DNA of 64,000 nucleotides from Moraxella bovoculi 237 (GTDB lineage Bacteria; Pseudomonadota; Gammaproteobacteria; Pseudomonadales; Moraxellaceae): assembly GCF_000696305.2 (NCBI RefSeq), contig NZ_AOMT01000013.1:18089-82088 (forward strand), read 5' to 3'. Positions within the stretch are counted from its first letter, which is position 1; the number at the start of each line of letters is the position of its first letter. The position numbers and the translations under genes were made by a program. A model generated the notes under the pieces. The model was given only the letters and a program-made list of their open reading frames with translations. It was not told the origin of the DNA and did no database searches. Positions 9,301 to 17,915 of this stretch are shown in pieces.

Positions 9301-9556
9301 TTATCCACAGATAAAAATAGATGATTTGAATCATTATTCATATTAGTTTTTAGGTTAAGAACCATTGTGGATAAATTTATTGAATTAGTGACGTATTTAT
9401 CTGATATTTTTCAATAAATACATGATTTTATTAATGTTCCATGTGAAACATTGACCTAATGTTGATTACTATTTATTTATCAGTTGTTTGTGGATAACTT
9501 TTATTGTCTTTACAGTATAATTGCCTAAATATCCAAGAGATTTAGAGTTATCCACA
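9301..9556. other. Second cluster of four perfect DnaA boxes in an AT-rich gap
   Basis: The 404-base gap between ribD and ribE is strongly AT-rich and holds four exact TTATCCACA matches: 9301-9309 (+), 9366-9374 (-), 9489-9497 (-) and 9548-9556 (+). A degenerate parS site lies among them at 9435-9450. By eye this cluster has more perfect boxes than the region next to dnaA. It could be a second part of the origin, or a DnaA-titration or regulatory site comparable in role to E. coli datA. Apart from the boxes and the parS-like site I see no gene or structured RNA in this gap. Confidence 0.7.
9435..9450. promoter_or_regulatory. parS-like site within the second DnaA-box cluster
   Basis: TGTTCCATGTGAAACA has two differences from TGTTTCACGTGAAACA. 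It is one of only three parS-like sites in this window that fall in non-coding DNA; the others are at 16197 and 43884. Confidence 0.6.
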
Positions 9557-9684
9557 GGATTTTTATCATTAGTATATTGCGCTAATCTGATAACTTTATG
9601 AGTAAATAATTTGATGAGTTATATCAATTAAATTTTGATTTAAATAATATTAATAATCTAGAAATTAGGATGTTGAGACTAAGT

Positions 9685-10353
9685 ATGTTTACAGGTATCA
9701 TAGAGACGACAGGCACGCTGACCGCCATTACGCCCACAGGTGGCGATGTGCGATTAACCATTTCTGCCCCCGAGCTTGATTTTGGCGATGTCAAATTGGG
9801 CGATTCCATTGCGTCCAACGGTATTTGCTTGACGGTGGTGGCAATAGACGGCAACAGCTATACGGTCGATGTTTCACGTGAAACATTAGCCATTTCCGCC
9901 CTAAACGTCTGGAAGGTGGGCGATACGCTGAACCTAGAAAAAGCCATGCTCCCAATCACGCGTTTTGGTGGGCACATCGTGGCAGGTCATGTGGACGGCG
10001 TGGGCAAAATCGCCAAAATCGCCAAAGACGCTCGCTCGGTCTATATCGAAGTCGCCCTACCGTCAGAGCTGATGAAATACACTGCCGACAAAGGCTCAAT
10101 CACGGTGGACGGCATCAGTCTCACGACCAACCGCATAAAGCCGTCTGAACATATCGTCTGCCTGAATATCATTCCGCACACTGCTGAGATGACCAACATC
10201 GCACGACATTGGGCGGTGGGGCGAGCGGTGAATATAGAAGTGGATTTGGTGGCACGGTATTTGGAGCGACTTATCGGAGCAAAAACCGACACACCCCAAA
10301 GCAACATTACCGAAGAGCTATTAATAAAAAGTGGGTTTTTTAAACAGGCTTAA
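9685..10353 (+). CDS. ribE: Riboflavin synthase alpha chain
   Basis: This 222-residue enzyme converts two 6,7-dimethyl-8-ribityllumazine molecules into riboflavin and the pyrimidinedione precursor. It shows two tandem lumazine-binding repeats, the first starting MFTGIIETTGTL and the second near FGGHIVAGHVDGVGKI. SNGICLTVV and DGISLTTN mark equivalent positions in each half. The start was set at 9685 because the family begins M-F-T-G-I-I-E. A perfect parS site lies within the coding region. The base composition looks richer in GCC/CCC codons than the upstream ribD. Confidence 0.95.
   Translation: MFTGIIETTGTLTAITPTGGDVRLTISAPELDFGDVKLGDSIASNGICLTVVAIDGNSYTVDVSRETLAISALNVWKVGDTLNLEKAMLPITRFGGHIVAGHVDGVGKIAKIAKDARSVYIEVALPSELMKYTADKGSITVDGISLTTNRIKPSEHIVCLNIIPHTAEMTNIARHWAVGRAVNIEVDLVARYLERLIGAKTDTPQSNITEELLIKSGFFKQA
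9870..9885. promoter_or_regulatory. parS site (perfect) inside ribE
   Basis: TGTTTCACGTGAAACA is an exact match to the ParB palindrome. It is translated in frame as V-S-R-E-T within ribE, the same peptide as in mnmE and fmt. Confidence 0.9.
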
Positions 10354-10384
10354 TGAATTCAATATGTGGTATAGGATTTGTGGT

Positions 10385-10440
10385 GGCGTGCTGTACACGT
10401 CTATGAAATGATAATACCAAAGGACGTGTTCAGTACGTCC
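10385..10440. repeat. Imperfect inverted repeat between ribE and fmt
   Basis: The arm GGCGTGCTGTACACGTCT (about 10385-10402) and the reverse complement of the arm at 10422-10440 (GGACGTACTGAACACGTCC) match at about 14 of 18 positions. Each arm is itself partly palindromic. This resembles a small dispersed hairpin element of the REP/BIME type or an RNA hairpin. The rest of the 163-base gap shows nothing else clear. Confidence 0.45.
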
Positions 10441-10516
10441 CCACATTCATATTATTAAATTGGATTGCGGTAATTTAAAAATATATGATAATTACCCAAT
10501 ATTATAAAGGTAAAAA

Positions 10517-11518
10517 ATGAACCATAAATTACGCCTAATTTTCGCAGGCACACCAGAATTTGCCAAAGTCGCCTTACAAGCCCTGATTGACCGCCAAGAT
10601 GAGCTAAATCTTGATATTGTGGCGGTCTATACTCAGCCCGACCGCAAGGCAGGACGGGGACAAAAATTGACCGCCAGTCCCGTCAAAGAGCTTGCCCTTA
10701 GTCATAATATTCCTGTGGAACAGCCGATAAGTTTTAGCTTAAAGCATGAAAACGGACAGGTTTCACGTGAAACGCTTGCCAATTATCGCCCTGATGTGAT
10801 GATTGTTTGTGCTTATGGCTTGATTTTACCGCTTGGCATCTTAAATACTCCAACCTATGGTTGCCTAAATATTCACGGCTCGCTACTGCCTAGGTGGCGT
10901 GGGGCGGCTCCCATTCATCGCTCGATTTTGGCGGGCGATACGACCACAGGCATTACCATCATGCAGATGAATCAAGGACTTGACACGGGCGATATGCTCT
11001 ACAAGCTCCCTTGCGAAATTATAGATACTGACACAACCCAAACGCTTCATGACAAACTTGCCGAGCTTGGCGGGCAGGCGATGGTAATAGTGTTAAAAGA
11101 CTTGGCAACTTATCAAGCCAATGCTAAGCCACAAGACGACAGTCTTGCCAATTATGCTGAAAAAGTAAGCACCGATGAAGGGCGAATCAACTGGCAAAAT
11201 TCTGCTCATCACATTAACCGCCAAATCCGTGCGTTAAATGCGTTTGCTTTTTTAAATGGCGAGCGTATCAAGGTGCTAGAATGCACGCCCATAAAGCCTG
11301 ACCAAACCACGACCGAGACGGCAGGTAAGATTGTAAGCATTGGGCGAAAGGCGGTGCTGGTGGCGTGTGGTGCTGATGACAATGGCAATAAGCATTTGAT
11401 AAATATCACAAAAATGCAATGGGCAGGGGGTAAGCCTTTGACTGCCGAACAAATTGCGGTGGGTGATAAATTAAAAGACGGACAGGTTTTTGATAATAAT
11501 GCTGACAATGGGCAATAA
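10517..11518 (+). CDS. fmt: Methionyl-tRNA formyltransferase
   Basis: This 333-residue enzyme formylates initiator Met-tRNA with 10-formyl-tetrahydrofolate. The formyltransferase core shows IFAGTPEFAKVALQALI at the start and the catalytic NIHGSLLPRWRGAAPIHRSI region (Asn, His), with GITIMQMNQGLDTGDML following; the C-terminal OB-like domain begins around residue 210. It is followed directly by rsmB, an association seen in many bacteria, though def, the usual neighbour, is missing here. A parS-like site lies within the gene. Confidence 0.96.
   Translation: MNHKLRLIFAGTPEFAKVALQALIDRQDELNLDIVAVYTQPDRKAGRGQKLTASPVKELALSHNIPVEQPISFSLKHENGQVSRETLANYRPDVMIVCAYGLILPLGILNTPTYGCLNIHGSLLPRWRGAAPIHRSILAGDTTTGITIMQMNQGLDTGDMLYKLPCEIIDTDTTQTLHDKLAELGGQAMVIVLKDLATYQANAKPQDDSLANYAEKVSTDEGRINWQNSAHHINRQIRALNAFAFLNGERIKVLECTPIKPDQTTTETAGKIVSIGRKAVLVACGADDNGNKHLINITKMQWAGGKPLTAEQIAVGDKLKDGQVFDNNADNGQ
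10759..10774. promoter_or_regulatory. parS-like site inside fmt
   Basis: GGTTTCACGTGAAACG keeps the full 14-base core palindrome GTTTCACGTGAAAC; only the outermost base on each side differs from parS. It reads V-S-R-E-T in the fmt frame. Confidence 0.8.
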
Positions 11519-11519
11519 T

Positions 11520-12845
11520 ATGCAAATCAATCCACAATTACCCGTCCGAGCCAATATTATTTTAACCCTCGAAAAAATCAATCAAGGGCAATCTTTATCA
11601 TTATTATTAGACGATTTATTGACCGCCGTCAAAGATAATGAAAAAGGCTTTACTCACGAATTATTATTAGGCACGCTTCGTCATTGGCACGCCATTAGTC
11701 GCATTGGCGAGAGTTTGATAAAGCAGCCCCCAACCGATATTGGCATTACTTGTGCGTTAAACATGGGCTTGTATGAACTTTTATATATGAACACGCCTGA
11801 TTATGCCATTATTAACGAAACATTAAATGCGGTCAAATCTTTAAATAAAAATTATGGCGTAGGGCTAATTAACGCCATATTGAGAAAAGTGGCGGATAAA
11901 AAAGAAAAATTCGCCAAAAAGATAAATAAAAATCACAGCCTGCCAAATTGGCTTGCCAAAGAATTAAAACAAGATTGGGGCGATTATTATGAAAATTTGG
12001 GGCAAAATCTGCGAAAACCCGCTCCGATATTTTTGCGTGTGAATGGCAAATTTAGCACACTTACATATTATGCTAATCTGTTAAATTCTGCCGATATCGC
12101 CCACGAAATTCTACCGCTTGGCGTGGCACACGAGCGTGTGATTAAGCTGACTGCTTCGCAAAAAGTGCAATCTTTACCACATTTTCAAGACGGTTTTGTG
12201 AGTGTGCAAGACCGTCATGCACAGCTTTGTGGGCATATTTTAAAGGCGTTAAACCTACCCAAAAACCTAAGACTGTTGGACGCTTGCACCGCCCCAGGGG
12301 GTAAGTTGGCTCAAATGTTGGAGTTGTCAAACGATGTGTTTCACGTGGAACATGTTACGGCATTAGACAATGACGAAAAACGTCTAAACCGTGTGCATGA
12401 CAATTTGGCTCGCTTGCAGTTGGCGGACAAGGCGGACGTGATTTGTGCGGATGGCACGAGTTATCGCACGGACACGCCCTTTGATGTCATCGTGCTTGAC
12501 GCTCCGTGCAGTGCCACGGGGGTCATCAGGCGACACCCTGACATTGCCCTGCTTCGCACCGAGCAAGATGTCGCCCAAACGGTTGCCTTACAAGCTAAAA
12601 TTTTACAAAATCTGTGGCAGAATCTGGTGGTGGGCGGACATTTGTTCTATATTACCTGCTCCTTGTTAAAGGCGGAAAACGAACACCAAATCACAAATTT
12701 CCTTGCCAAAATATCAAACGCCAAAGCGGTGGATTTTGAATTGACCCTACCCAATCAAATCAAGCAAGCGGTGGGTTATCAATGCTTGCCTTTAAATGAC
12801 GATGACGGCGACGGGTTTTATTATGCGTTGCTACAAAAAGTGTAA
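11520..12845 (+). CDS. rsmB: 16S rRNA (cytosine(967)-C(5))-methyltransferase
   Basis: This methyltransferase of about 441 residues modifies C967 of 16S rRNA. It has an N-terminal NusB-like RNA-binding domain (RANIILTLEKINQGQSLS onward) and a C-terminal SAM-dependent domain with LLDACTAPGGKLAQMLEL, the DAPCSATGVIRRHPDI motif (catalytic Cys) and TCSLLKAEN (second Cys). I placed the start at 11520, one base after the fmt stop; in-frame ATGs at 11499 and 11508 overlap fmt and remain possible. A parS-like site is embedded at 12337. Confidence 0.93.
   Translation: MQINPQLPVRANIILTLEKINQGQSLSLLLDDLLTAVKDNEKGFTHELLLGTLRHWHAISRIGESLIKQPPTDIGITCALNMGLYELLYMNTPDYAIINETLNAVKSLNKNYGVGLINAILRKVADKKEKFAKKINKNHSLPNWLAKELKQDWGDYYENLGQNLRKPAPIFLRVNGKFSTLTYYANLLNSADIAHEILPLGVAHERVIKLTASQKVQSLPHFQDGFVSVQDRHAQLCGHILKALNLPKNLRLLDACTAPGGKLAQMLELSNDVFHVEHVTALDNDEKRLNRVHDNLARLQLADKADVICADGTSYRTDTPFDVIVLDAPCSATGVIRRHPDIALLRTEQDVAQTVALQAKILQNLWQNLVVGGHLFYITCSLLKAENEHQITNFLAKISNAKAVDFELTLPNQIKQAVGYQCLPLNDDDGDGFYYALLQKV
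12337..12352. promoter_or_regulatory. parS-like site inside rsmB
   Basis: TGTTTCACGTGGAACA has one difference from the canonical parS, in the right arm. It is read as V-F-H-V-E, a different frame from the sites in mnmE, ribE and fmt. Confidence 0.78.
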
Positions 12846-12914
12846 CGGCATTTGCCAAACTGTGCTAAAATTTGGCTAATTTGTTTTATTATAAACTTTT
12901 TATTTGGAAAATTT

Positions 12915-14330
12915 ATGCAATACATCAGTACTCGTGGTAATACCGCTCCCATGCAGTTTAGTGACGTTCTATTGATGGGTCTTGCTCCTGATGGCGGTTT
13001 GATGCTGCCAGAGGTGTATCCGCAAATTGACCGTACTACTTTGGATAAATGGCGTTCGCTGTCTTATACCGAGCTTGCTTTTGAGATTATGTCGCTGTTT
13101 GCAACAGACATCCCAAGCGATGATTTAAAAGCTCTAATCGATAAAACCTACACCAAGGCGGTGTTTAACTCAGATGACATCACGCCAGTAACACGCTTGT
13201 ATGATGATGTGTATTTGCTTGAGCTGTCCAATGGCCCAACGCTTGCCTTTAAAGACATGGCGATGCAATTTTTGGGCAATGCCTTTGAATACGTCTTAAA
13301 GCAAAAAGGCGAAAGACTGACCATCATTGGCGCAACCTCTGGCGATACAGGCAGCGCAGCAGAATATGCGCTGCGTGGCAAAGATAATATCCACGTCTTT
13401 ATGATGTCGCCACATGGCAAGATGAGTGCCTTTCAGCGCGCGCAGATGTATAGTCTAGATGATGACAATATTCATAATATTGCCATCAATGGCATGTTCG
13501 ACGACTGTCAAGACATCGTAAAGGCTCTGCAAGAAGATGCTGATTTTAAGGCGAAATATAGCCTTGGCACGGTCAATTCAATCAACTGGGGTCGTATTTT
13601 AGCTCAGATTGTTTATTACTTTAAGGGTTATTTTGGTGCGACGAATAGTAATGATGAGAAAGTGAGCTTCTGCGTGCCATCGGGCAACTTTGGTAACATC
13701 TGCGCAGGTCACATTGCTCGTGAGATGGGCTTGCCGATCGATCGCCTTATTGTCGCGACCAACGAAAATGACGTGCTAAATGAATTTTTTGCCACTGGTA
13801 ATTATGCGCCAAGAAAGGCAAGCGAGACTTTCGTAACGTCTAGTCCGTCGATGGACATTTCAAAAGCGTCTAATTTTGAGCGTTTTATTTATCTTCTGCT
13901 TGATAAAGATACCAGCAAGGTTAACGCCTTATTCAACGATGTGAGAACTGGCAAGGGCTTTGATCTAGAAGATAAATTAAGCGACATCAATGGCAAATTT
14001 GGCTTCGTATCTGGTAAATCCACCCATGCTGACCGTCTAGACACCATTAAAAAAGTACACACTGAGACGGGCAGACTTATCGACCCGCACACAGCCGATG
14101 GCGTCAAGGTGGCACTAGATGTCAAGCAAGCCAATGAAAAAATCGTCGTGGCTGAGACTGCCTTGCCGATTAAATTTGAAGAAACCATGACAGAAGCCTT
14201 AGGTCAAATTGACCTACCAAGACCTGAGCACACTGTGGGACTAGAAGACAAAGAGCAGTTCGTAACCATTCTGGAAAATGATGCTCGTCTGGTAGCAGAA
14301 CAGATCAAAAATGTAGTTGCTGCCAAATAA
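12915..14330 (+). CDS. thrC: Threonine synthase
   Basis: This 471-residue PLP enzyme turns O-phosphohomoserine into threonine. The start MQYISTRGNTAPMQFSDVLLMGLAPDGGL is typical of the proteobacterial ThrC class. The PLP lysine is in LAFKDMAMQFLGN, and GATSGDTGSAAEYAL binds the phosphate. The start at 12915 has GGAAA upstream; the longer frame from 12852 would add a hydrophobic stretch unlike the family. It is closed by a clear terminator. Other threonine genes are not in this window. Confidence 0.95.
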   Translation: MQYISTRGNTAPMQFSDVLLMGLAPDGGLMLPEVYPQIDRTTLDKWRSLSYTELAFEIMSLFATDIPSDDLKALIDKTYTKAVFNSDDITPVTRLYDDVYLLELSNGPTLAFKDMAMQFLGNAFEYVLKQKGERLTIIGATSGDTGSAAEYALRGKDNIHVFMMSPHGKMSAFQRAQMYSLDDDNIHNIAINGMFDDCQDIVKALQEDADFKAKYSLGTVNSINWGRILAQIVYYFKGYFGATNSNDEKVSFCVPSGNFGNICAGHIAREMGLPIDRLIVATNENDVLNEFFATGNYAPRKASETFVTSSPSMDISKASNFERFIYLLLDKDTSKVNALFNDVRTGKGFDLEDKLSDINGKFGFVSGKSTHADRLDTIKKVHTETGRLIDPHTADGVKVALDVKQANEKIVVAETALPIKFEETMTEALGQIDLPRPEHTVGLEDKEQFVTILENDARLVAEQIKNVVAAK

Positions 14331-14340
14331 ATCCATCATA

Positions 14341-14376
14341 AAAAACAGCCAAAATCATGATGATTTGGCTGTTTTT
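14341..14376 (+). terminator. Terminator after thrC
   Basis: The inverted repeat AAAAACAGCCAAA and TTTGGCTGTTTTT around ATCATGATGA forms a strong hairpin with flanking T run, 10 bases after the thrC stop. Confidence 0.88.
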
Positions 14377-14384
14377 ATCTGCTT

Positions 14385-15578
14385 ATGATAAATATGTCTT
14401 ATCAAACTTTAAATGCGCATACAGCCACTTTAGCGCTTTGGTACATCGTTAATACATCGCTATCGTCTTATTATAAGCTGATGGGCGCTTTTGATGATCC
14501 TAAGTCTGCACTGAGCCAGCCTGTCGATGCGTGGCGTTCATTGTCGATTCATACCGCCCACATCAAAAGGTGGGAAGATGAGGATAATGTGATGGCATTC
14601 GTCAATAAAGTTTCGGATGACGTCAATCGTGGTGTGTATGGCGTGTTATTCTGTGGTGATGAGGATTATCCTGTTCAATTAACCAATATTTATGATCCGC
14701 CGCCGGTGCTGTTTTATCGGGGTAATGTCGCTCGGTTGATGGATAAACAAATCGCCATCGTTGGTAGCCGTAATCCGACAGAGCATGCACAGAAAATCAC
14801 CTTTGATATGGCGCAATATTTGGTGCAGTCGGGTTTTAGTATCACCAGCGGTCTGGCGCAAGGTGTAGATCGTGCTGCACACCTTGGTGCCTTGTCTCAA
14901 GATGATGTATTGGGGTGCACCATCGGCGTGATGGGTACGGGCATCGATGTCTGTTATCCTAAGAATCATAACGCATTATTCGCACAAATCATCCAAGATG
15001 GCGGTGTGCTGATTACTGAGCTTCTGCCAAGCACCCCTGCCAGTAAGCATACTTTTCCACGTCGCAATCGATTGGTGGCAGGGCTGTCATTAGTGACCGT
15101 GGTTACAGAAGCCGCACTTCAAAGCGGTTCGCTCATCACGGCTCGTCTGGCCGCTGAGCAAGGCAAACAGGTCTTCGCTGTGCCAAGCTTGATTGATAAT
15201 AAGAATGCTGAAGGTTGCCATCATCTCATTCGAGAGGGTGCAACGCTCATCTATCATCCAGATCAGATCTTAGAAGATATTCAAGATGAGAGCGCTTATA
15301 CTGCGCTGCCTAAGACGTTCTCGCGTGGCGTTTCGGCATTTAGTGATGAACAAGTTTCATCAGAAGAAATTAAGCCCGCTGCTAAGGCTGAGCCCTTTGT
15401 GCCTGTGGTGCCGAATCATTTGGCGCTTTTGATATCGAGGCTTGGCAGCGAGCCGAAGGATTTGGATGCTTTGGTTGCAAGTACTGGCATGGATACGGGC
15501 AGCCTACTGGCTCAGCTGATGGAGCTTGAATTATTGGGGTTAGTGGCTCAAATCGGGGGTCGTTATGTGCGAACCTAA
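14385..15578 (+). CDS. dprA: DNA processing protein DprA
   Basis: This protein of about 397 residues loads RecA on incoming single-stranded DNA during natural transformation. The Rossmann-like core shows IAIVGSRNPTEHAQ, SGFSITSGLAQGVDRAAH and a nucleotide-fold GVMGTGIDVCYPKNH, then PRRNRLVAGLS and TEAALQSGSLITARLA. A C-terminal winged-helix-like domain (from about residue 335) ends in GRYVRT. Two starts are possible, 14385 or 14394. The last 14 bases overlap tsaC. Presence of an intact dprA fits the natural competence known in Moraxellaceae. Confidence 0.95.
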   Translation: MINMSYQTLNAHTATLALWYIVNTSLSSYYKLMGAFDDPKSALSQPVDAWRSLSIHTAHIKRWEDEDNVMAFVNKVSDDVNRGVYGVLFCGDEDYPVQLTNIYDPPPVLFYRGNVARLMDKQIAIVGSRNPTEHAQKITFDMAQYLVQSGFSITSGLAQGVDRAAHLGALSQDDVLGCTIGVMGTGIDVCYPKNHNALFAQIIQDGGVLITELLPSTPASKHTFPRRNRLVAGLSLVTVVTEAALQSGSLITARLAAEQGKQVFAVPSLIDNKNAEGCHHLIREGATLIYHPDQILEDIQDESAYTALPKTFSRGVSAFSDEQVSSEEIKPAAKAEPFVPVVPNHLALLISRLGSEPKDLDALVASTGMDTGSLLAQLMELELLGLVAQIGGRYVRT

Positions 15579-16191
15579 GATTTTTAATATTGATCAAATC
15601 CCTGATGTGGTGAATTTCTTACGTTTGGGCGGTGTGCTTGCCTATCCTAGTGAAAGCGTATGGGGGCTGGGCTGCGATGCTTTTAATACATCAGCCATTG
15701 AGCGGATTTTTGAGCTAAAATCACGTCCTGAGCACAAGGGATTGATTGTATTGACTGATAGCACTGCCAAAGTTGCGCCGCTATTACAGGATCTACCCCA
15801 AGAGCTACAGAGCGATGTTTTACAAAAGCTTCAAAAAGCAAATGACGAATTTGATGTCCATACTGCTGATCAAGCCCAAACTTATCTCATGCCAGTCTCT
15901 AAGTTGGTAAAATTACCCAAAATACTTACGGGCGGCTTTGACACATTGGCGGTACGCGTGACGCATCATCCGATATTGGCGCAGATTTGCAATCAATTAA
16001 CCAACGCCGAAAACCCTTTTGGATTTTTGGTATCTACCAGCTGTAACATCAGCGGTGCACCATCTGCCACCGTAATTAATGAAGCGATGGCGTATTTTGG
16101 CAGTCAAGTAGCGTATCTTAACACAGATGGTTTAGGTTTTACCAAGCCGAGTCAAATTATCGATCTGATGACGGGCGATGTGTTAAGATAA
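15565..16191 (+). CDS. tsaC: Threonylcarbamoyl-AMP synthase TsaC (Sua5/YciO family)
   Basis: This 208-residue enzyme makes the threonylcarbamoyl-AMP used for the t6A modification of tRNA. GGVLAYPSESVWGLGCDAFN near the start and ELKSRPEHKGLIVL match the Sua5/YciO fold and its conserved K-x-R residues; LAVRVTHHP and STSCNISGAPSAT are further signature segments. The middle contains an insertion-like Gln/Asp-rich run (about residues 75-110). It overlaps dprA by 14 bases, and dprA-tsaC pairing is common in proteobacteria. Confidence 0.9.
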   Translation: MCEPKIFNIDQIPDVVNFLRLGGVLAYPSESVWGLGCDAFNTSAIERIFELKSRPEHKGLIVLTDSTAKVAPLLQDLPQELQSDVLQKLQKANDEFDVHTADQAQTYLMPVSKLVKLPKILTGGFDTLAVRVTHHPILAQICNQLTNAENPFGFLVSTSCNISGAPSATVINEAMAYFGSQVAYLNTDGLGFTKPSQIIDLMTGDVLR

Positions 16192-16196
16192 TTAAA

Positions 16197-16212
16197 TGTT
16201 CCACGTGGAACT
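16197..16212. promoter_or_regulatory. parS-like site just after tsaC
   Basis: TGTTCCACGTGGAACT is palindromic except for its last base and corresponds to the TGTTCCACGTGGAAC class of ParB sites known in Pseudomonas. It begins five bases after the tsaC stop. Confidence 0.75.
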
Positions 16213-16243
16213 AATCAAACCATAATTAATGCAACAAGCAAGT

Positions 16244-16273
16244 AAAAAAGACAGGCATAAAACCTGTTTTTTT
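16244..16273. terminator. Bidirectional terminator between tsaC and the GlsB-like gene
   Basis: AAAAAAGACAGG and CCTGTTTTTTT around CATAAAA form a hairpin flanked by A and T runs. It can serve both converging genes. Confidence 0.75.
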
Positions 16274-16290
16274 ATTGTAAATGCCATGAA

Positions 16291-16539
16291 TTAGGTGCGC
16301 TTAGCAATAAACTCATAGATGAACAGTACAATGATCGCACCAATCACAGAAAGCACTAAGCCACCAAAGCCACCACCAGCGTGAATGCCTAAGCCGCTAG
16401 CGATTAGATCGCCTACGAATGCACCTACAATACCTAGAATGATGGTTAGAATCCATCCCATGCTGTCAGCGCCTGGCTTGATTGCACGTGCTAATAAACC
16501 TACGATAAATCCAATAATAATTGTCGAAAGCCATGCCAT
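16291..16539 (-). CDS. GlsB/YeaQ/YmgE family stress-response membrane protein
   Basis: This 82-residue protein has three hydrophobic segments rich in Gly: WLSTIIIGFIVGLLARAI, GWILTIILGIVGAFVGDLIA and GLVLSVIGAIIVLFIYEFI. This matches the transglycosylase-associated (YeaQ/YmgE) family of small inner-membrane proteins, often stress-induced; the molecular role is not known. The start at 16539 is fixed by TTGAGGAG just upstream. It stands alone between convergent tsaC and co-directional ribB. Confidence 0.88.
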   Translation of the reverse strand: MAWLSTIIIGFIVGLLARAIKPGADSMGWILTIILGIVGAFVGDLIASGLGIHAGGGFGGLVLSVIGAIIVLFIYEFIAKRT

Positions 16540-16737
16540 TTTTAATCTCCTCAAGTTTTGTTAATGATTGGGATCTAGCAATTAACCTTGATTTCATTAT
16601 ACATAACTCAGATGGTTTTGATAGTCAAATCGGCCAGATAATTGTATAAGCTGTGTCGCAAAATTCCGTTATCTGACCAAAAATTAATCAAAATGTTAAC
16701 TTATGTGACTAGCGTTGGTTTTGGGTGTTAGTTTGGG

Positions 16738-17838
16738 TTATTTTGGTGCACTAACAGACTCTACGATATTTAGATCAAAGCCCGATACGTTAAATTTGGC
16801 AGGGCTAGACAATAGGCGCATGTCGCGAACATCTAGCAGTTTTAGGATCTGTGCGCCCACACCAATGCTGCGGTATGGCTCTTTTGCTTCGTGGATACTG
16901 TTATTTGCTTTGCATTTATCCAATGCGTCGCTTAGATCCACAGGTGCGCCATTATCGATCCATACGAATACACCGCGATCGCTTTGACCGATTTCTTTTA
17001 GGGCGGCTCGGATGTCCCAGCCTGATTTGCCCGTGGTGCTGTCGCTTGCGCCTAATAAGTCGCGCAGTGGGTTTAGGCTGTGGACACGAACGGTGGCTAC
17101 GCCTTCGGATGGTTCGCCTTTGGTTAGGGCGATATGAATCTCACTTGCGCCATATTCTTGGAAGCGGTGCAGGGTAAATTGACCAAATTCGCTGTCAAAC
17201 TCACGGCTATCGATGAGTTCTACGGTTTGTTCGTTGGTCATGCGATAGTGAATTAGGTCGGCGATGGTGCCGATTTTTAGGCCGTGTTCTGCTGCGAACA
17301 CCTCAAGATCATCACGACGTGCCATCTCACCATCTTCTTTGATGATTTCACAAATCACTGCTGCAGGCTCAAGTCCTGCAAGGCGCGCTAGATCACAACC
17401 TGCTTCTGTATGACCAGCGCGATGCAGCACACCGCCTTTTTTTGCCATGATGGGGAAGATATGCCCAGGCTGGACGATGTCTGATGGTTTGGCAAATGGC
17501 GCAACCGCAGCTTGAATGGTGCGGGCGCGATCAGCCGCTGAGATGCCTGTGGTAACACCTTCGGCAGCTTCGATTGATAGGGTGAAGTTGGTGCTGAATT
17601 TGGCGCCGTTCTTGTCGCTCATGAGCGGCAGCTCAAGCTGTTTGCAACGCTCTTCTGATAAGGTTAGGCACACAAGACCGCGTGCGTATTTAATCATAAA
17701 GTTAATGTCTTCGGCGCGCACGTGCGTTGCTGCCATGACAATGTCGCCTTCATTCTCGCGGTCTTCGTCATCCATTAAGATGACCATTTTGCCGGCTTTG
17801 ATGTCTTCGATGATTTCTTGTGCGGTGTTTAGTGCCAT
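16738..17838 (-). CDS. ribB: 3,4-dihydroxy-2-butanone-4-phosphate synthase with degenerate GTP cyclohydrolase II-like C-terminus
   Basis: This 366-residue protein makes the four-carbon unit of riboflavin from ribulose 5-phosphate. The N-terminal RibB domain has MVILMDDEDRENEGDIVMAA, ARGLVCLTLS, STNFTLSIEA and RAGHTEAGCDLARLAG. The C-terminal part (about 205-366) resembles RibA, but where active GTP cyclohydrolase II has VRVHSEC followed by a Cys-rich zinc site, this protein reads VRVHSLNPLRDLLGAS with no zinc cysteines. It is therefore probably DHBP synthase only, as in many proteobacteria, with a separate ribA elsewhere. No FMN riboswitch pattern was seen upstream. Confidence 0.93.
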   Translation of the reverse strand: MALNTAQEIIEDIKAGKMVILMDDEDRENEGDIVMAATHVRAEDINFMIKYARGLVCLTLSEERCKQLELPLMSDKNGAKFSTNFTLSIEAAEGVTTGISAADRARTIQAAVAPFAKPSDIVQPGHIFPIMAKKGGVLHRAGHTEAGCDLARLAGLEPAAVICEIIKEDGEMARRDDLEVFAAEHGLKIGTIADLIHYRMTNEQTVELIDSREFDSEFGQFTLHRFQEYGASEIHIALTKGEPSEGVATVRVHSLNPLRDLLGASDSTTGKSGWDIRAALKEIGQSDRGVFVWIDNGAPVDLSDALDKCKANNSIHEAKEPYRSIGVGAQILKLLDVRDMRLLSSPAKFNVSGFDLNIVESVSAPK

Positions 17839-17915
17839 GGGAGGTCTGCCTAAGTTGATAATTTTATAAGAATATGGGGGTGGTTTGGATTTTATAAAGG
17901 GCGATGATCAAAATC

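Noticed and set aside
16738..17838. Fully bifunctional RibBA
   Set aside because: The C-terminal half lacks the zinc-binding cysteines needed for GTP cyclohydrolase II, so only the RibB activity is claimed.
16600..17900. FMN riboswitch upstream of ribB
   Set aside because: I looked for the conserved RFN segments before 17838 and before ribD and ribE and saw none.
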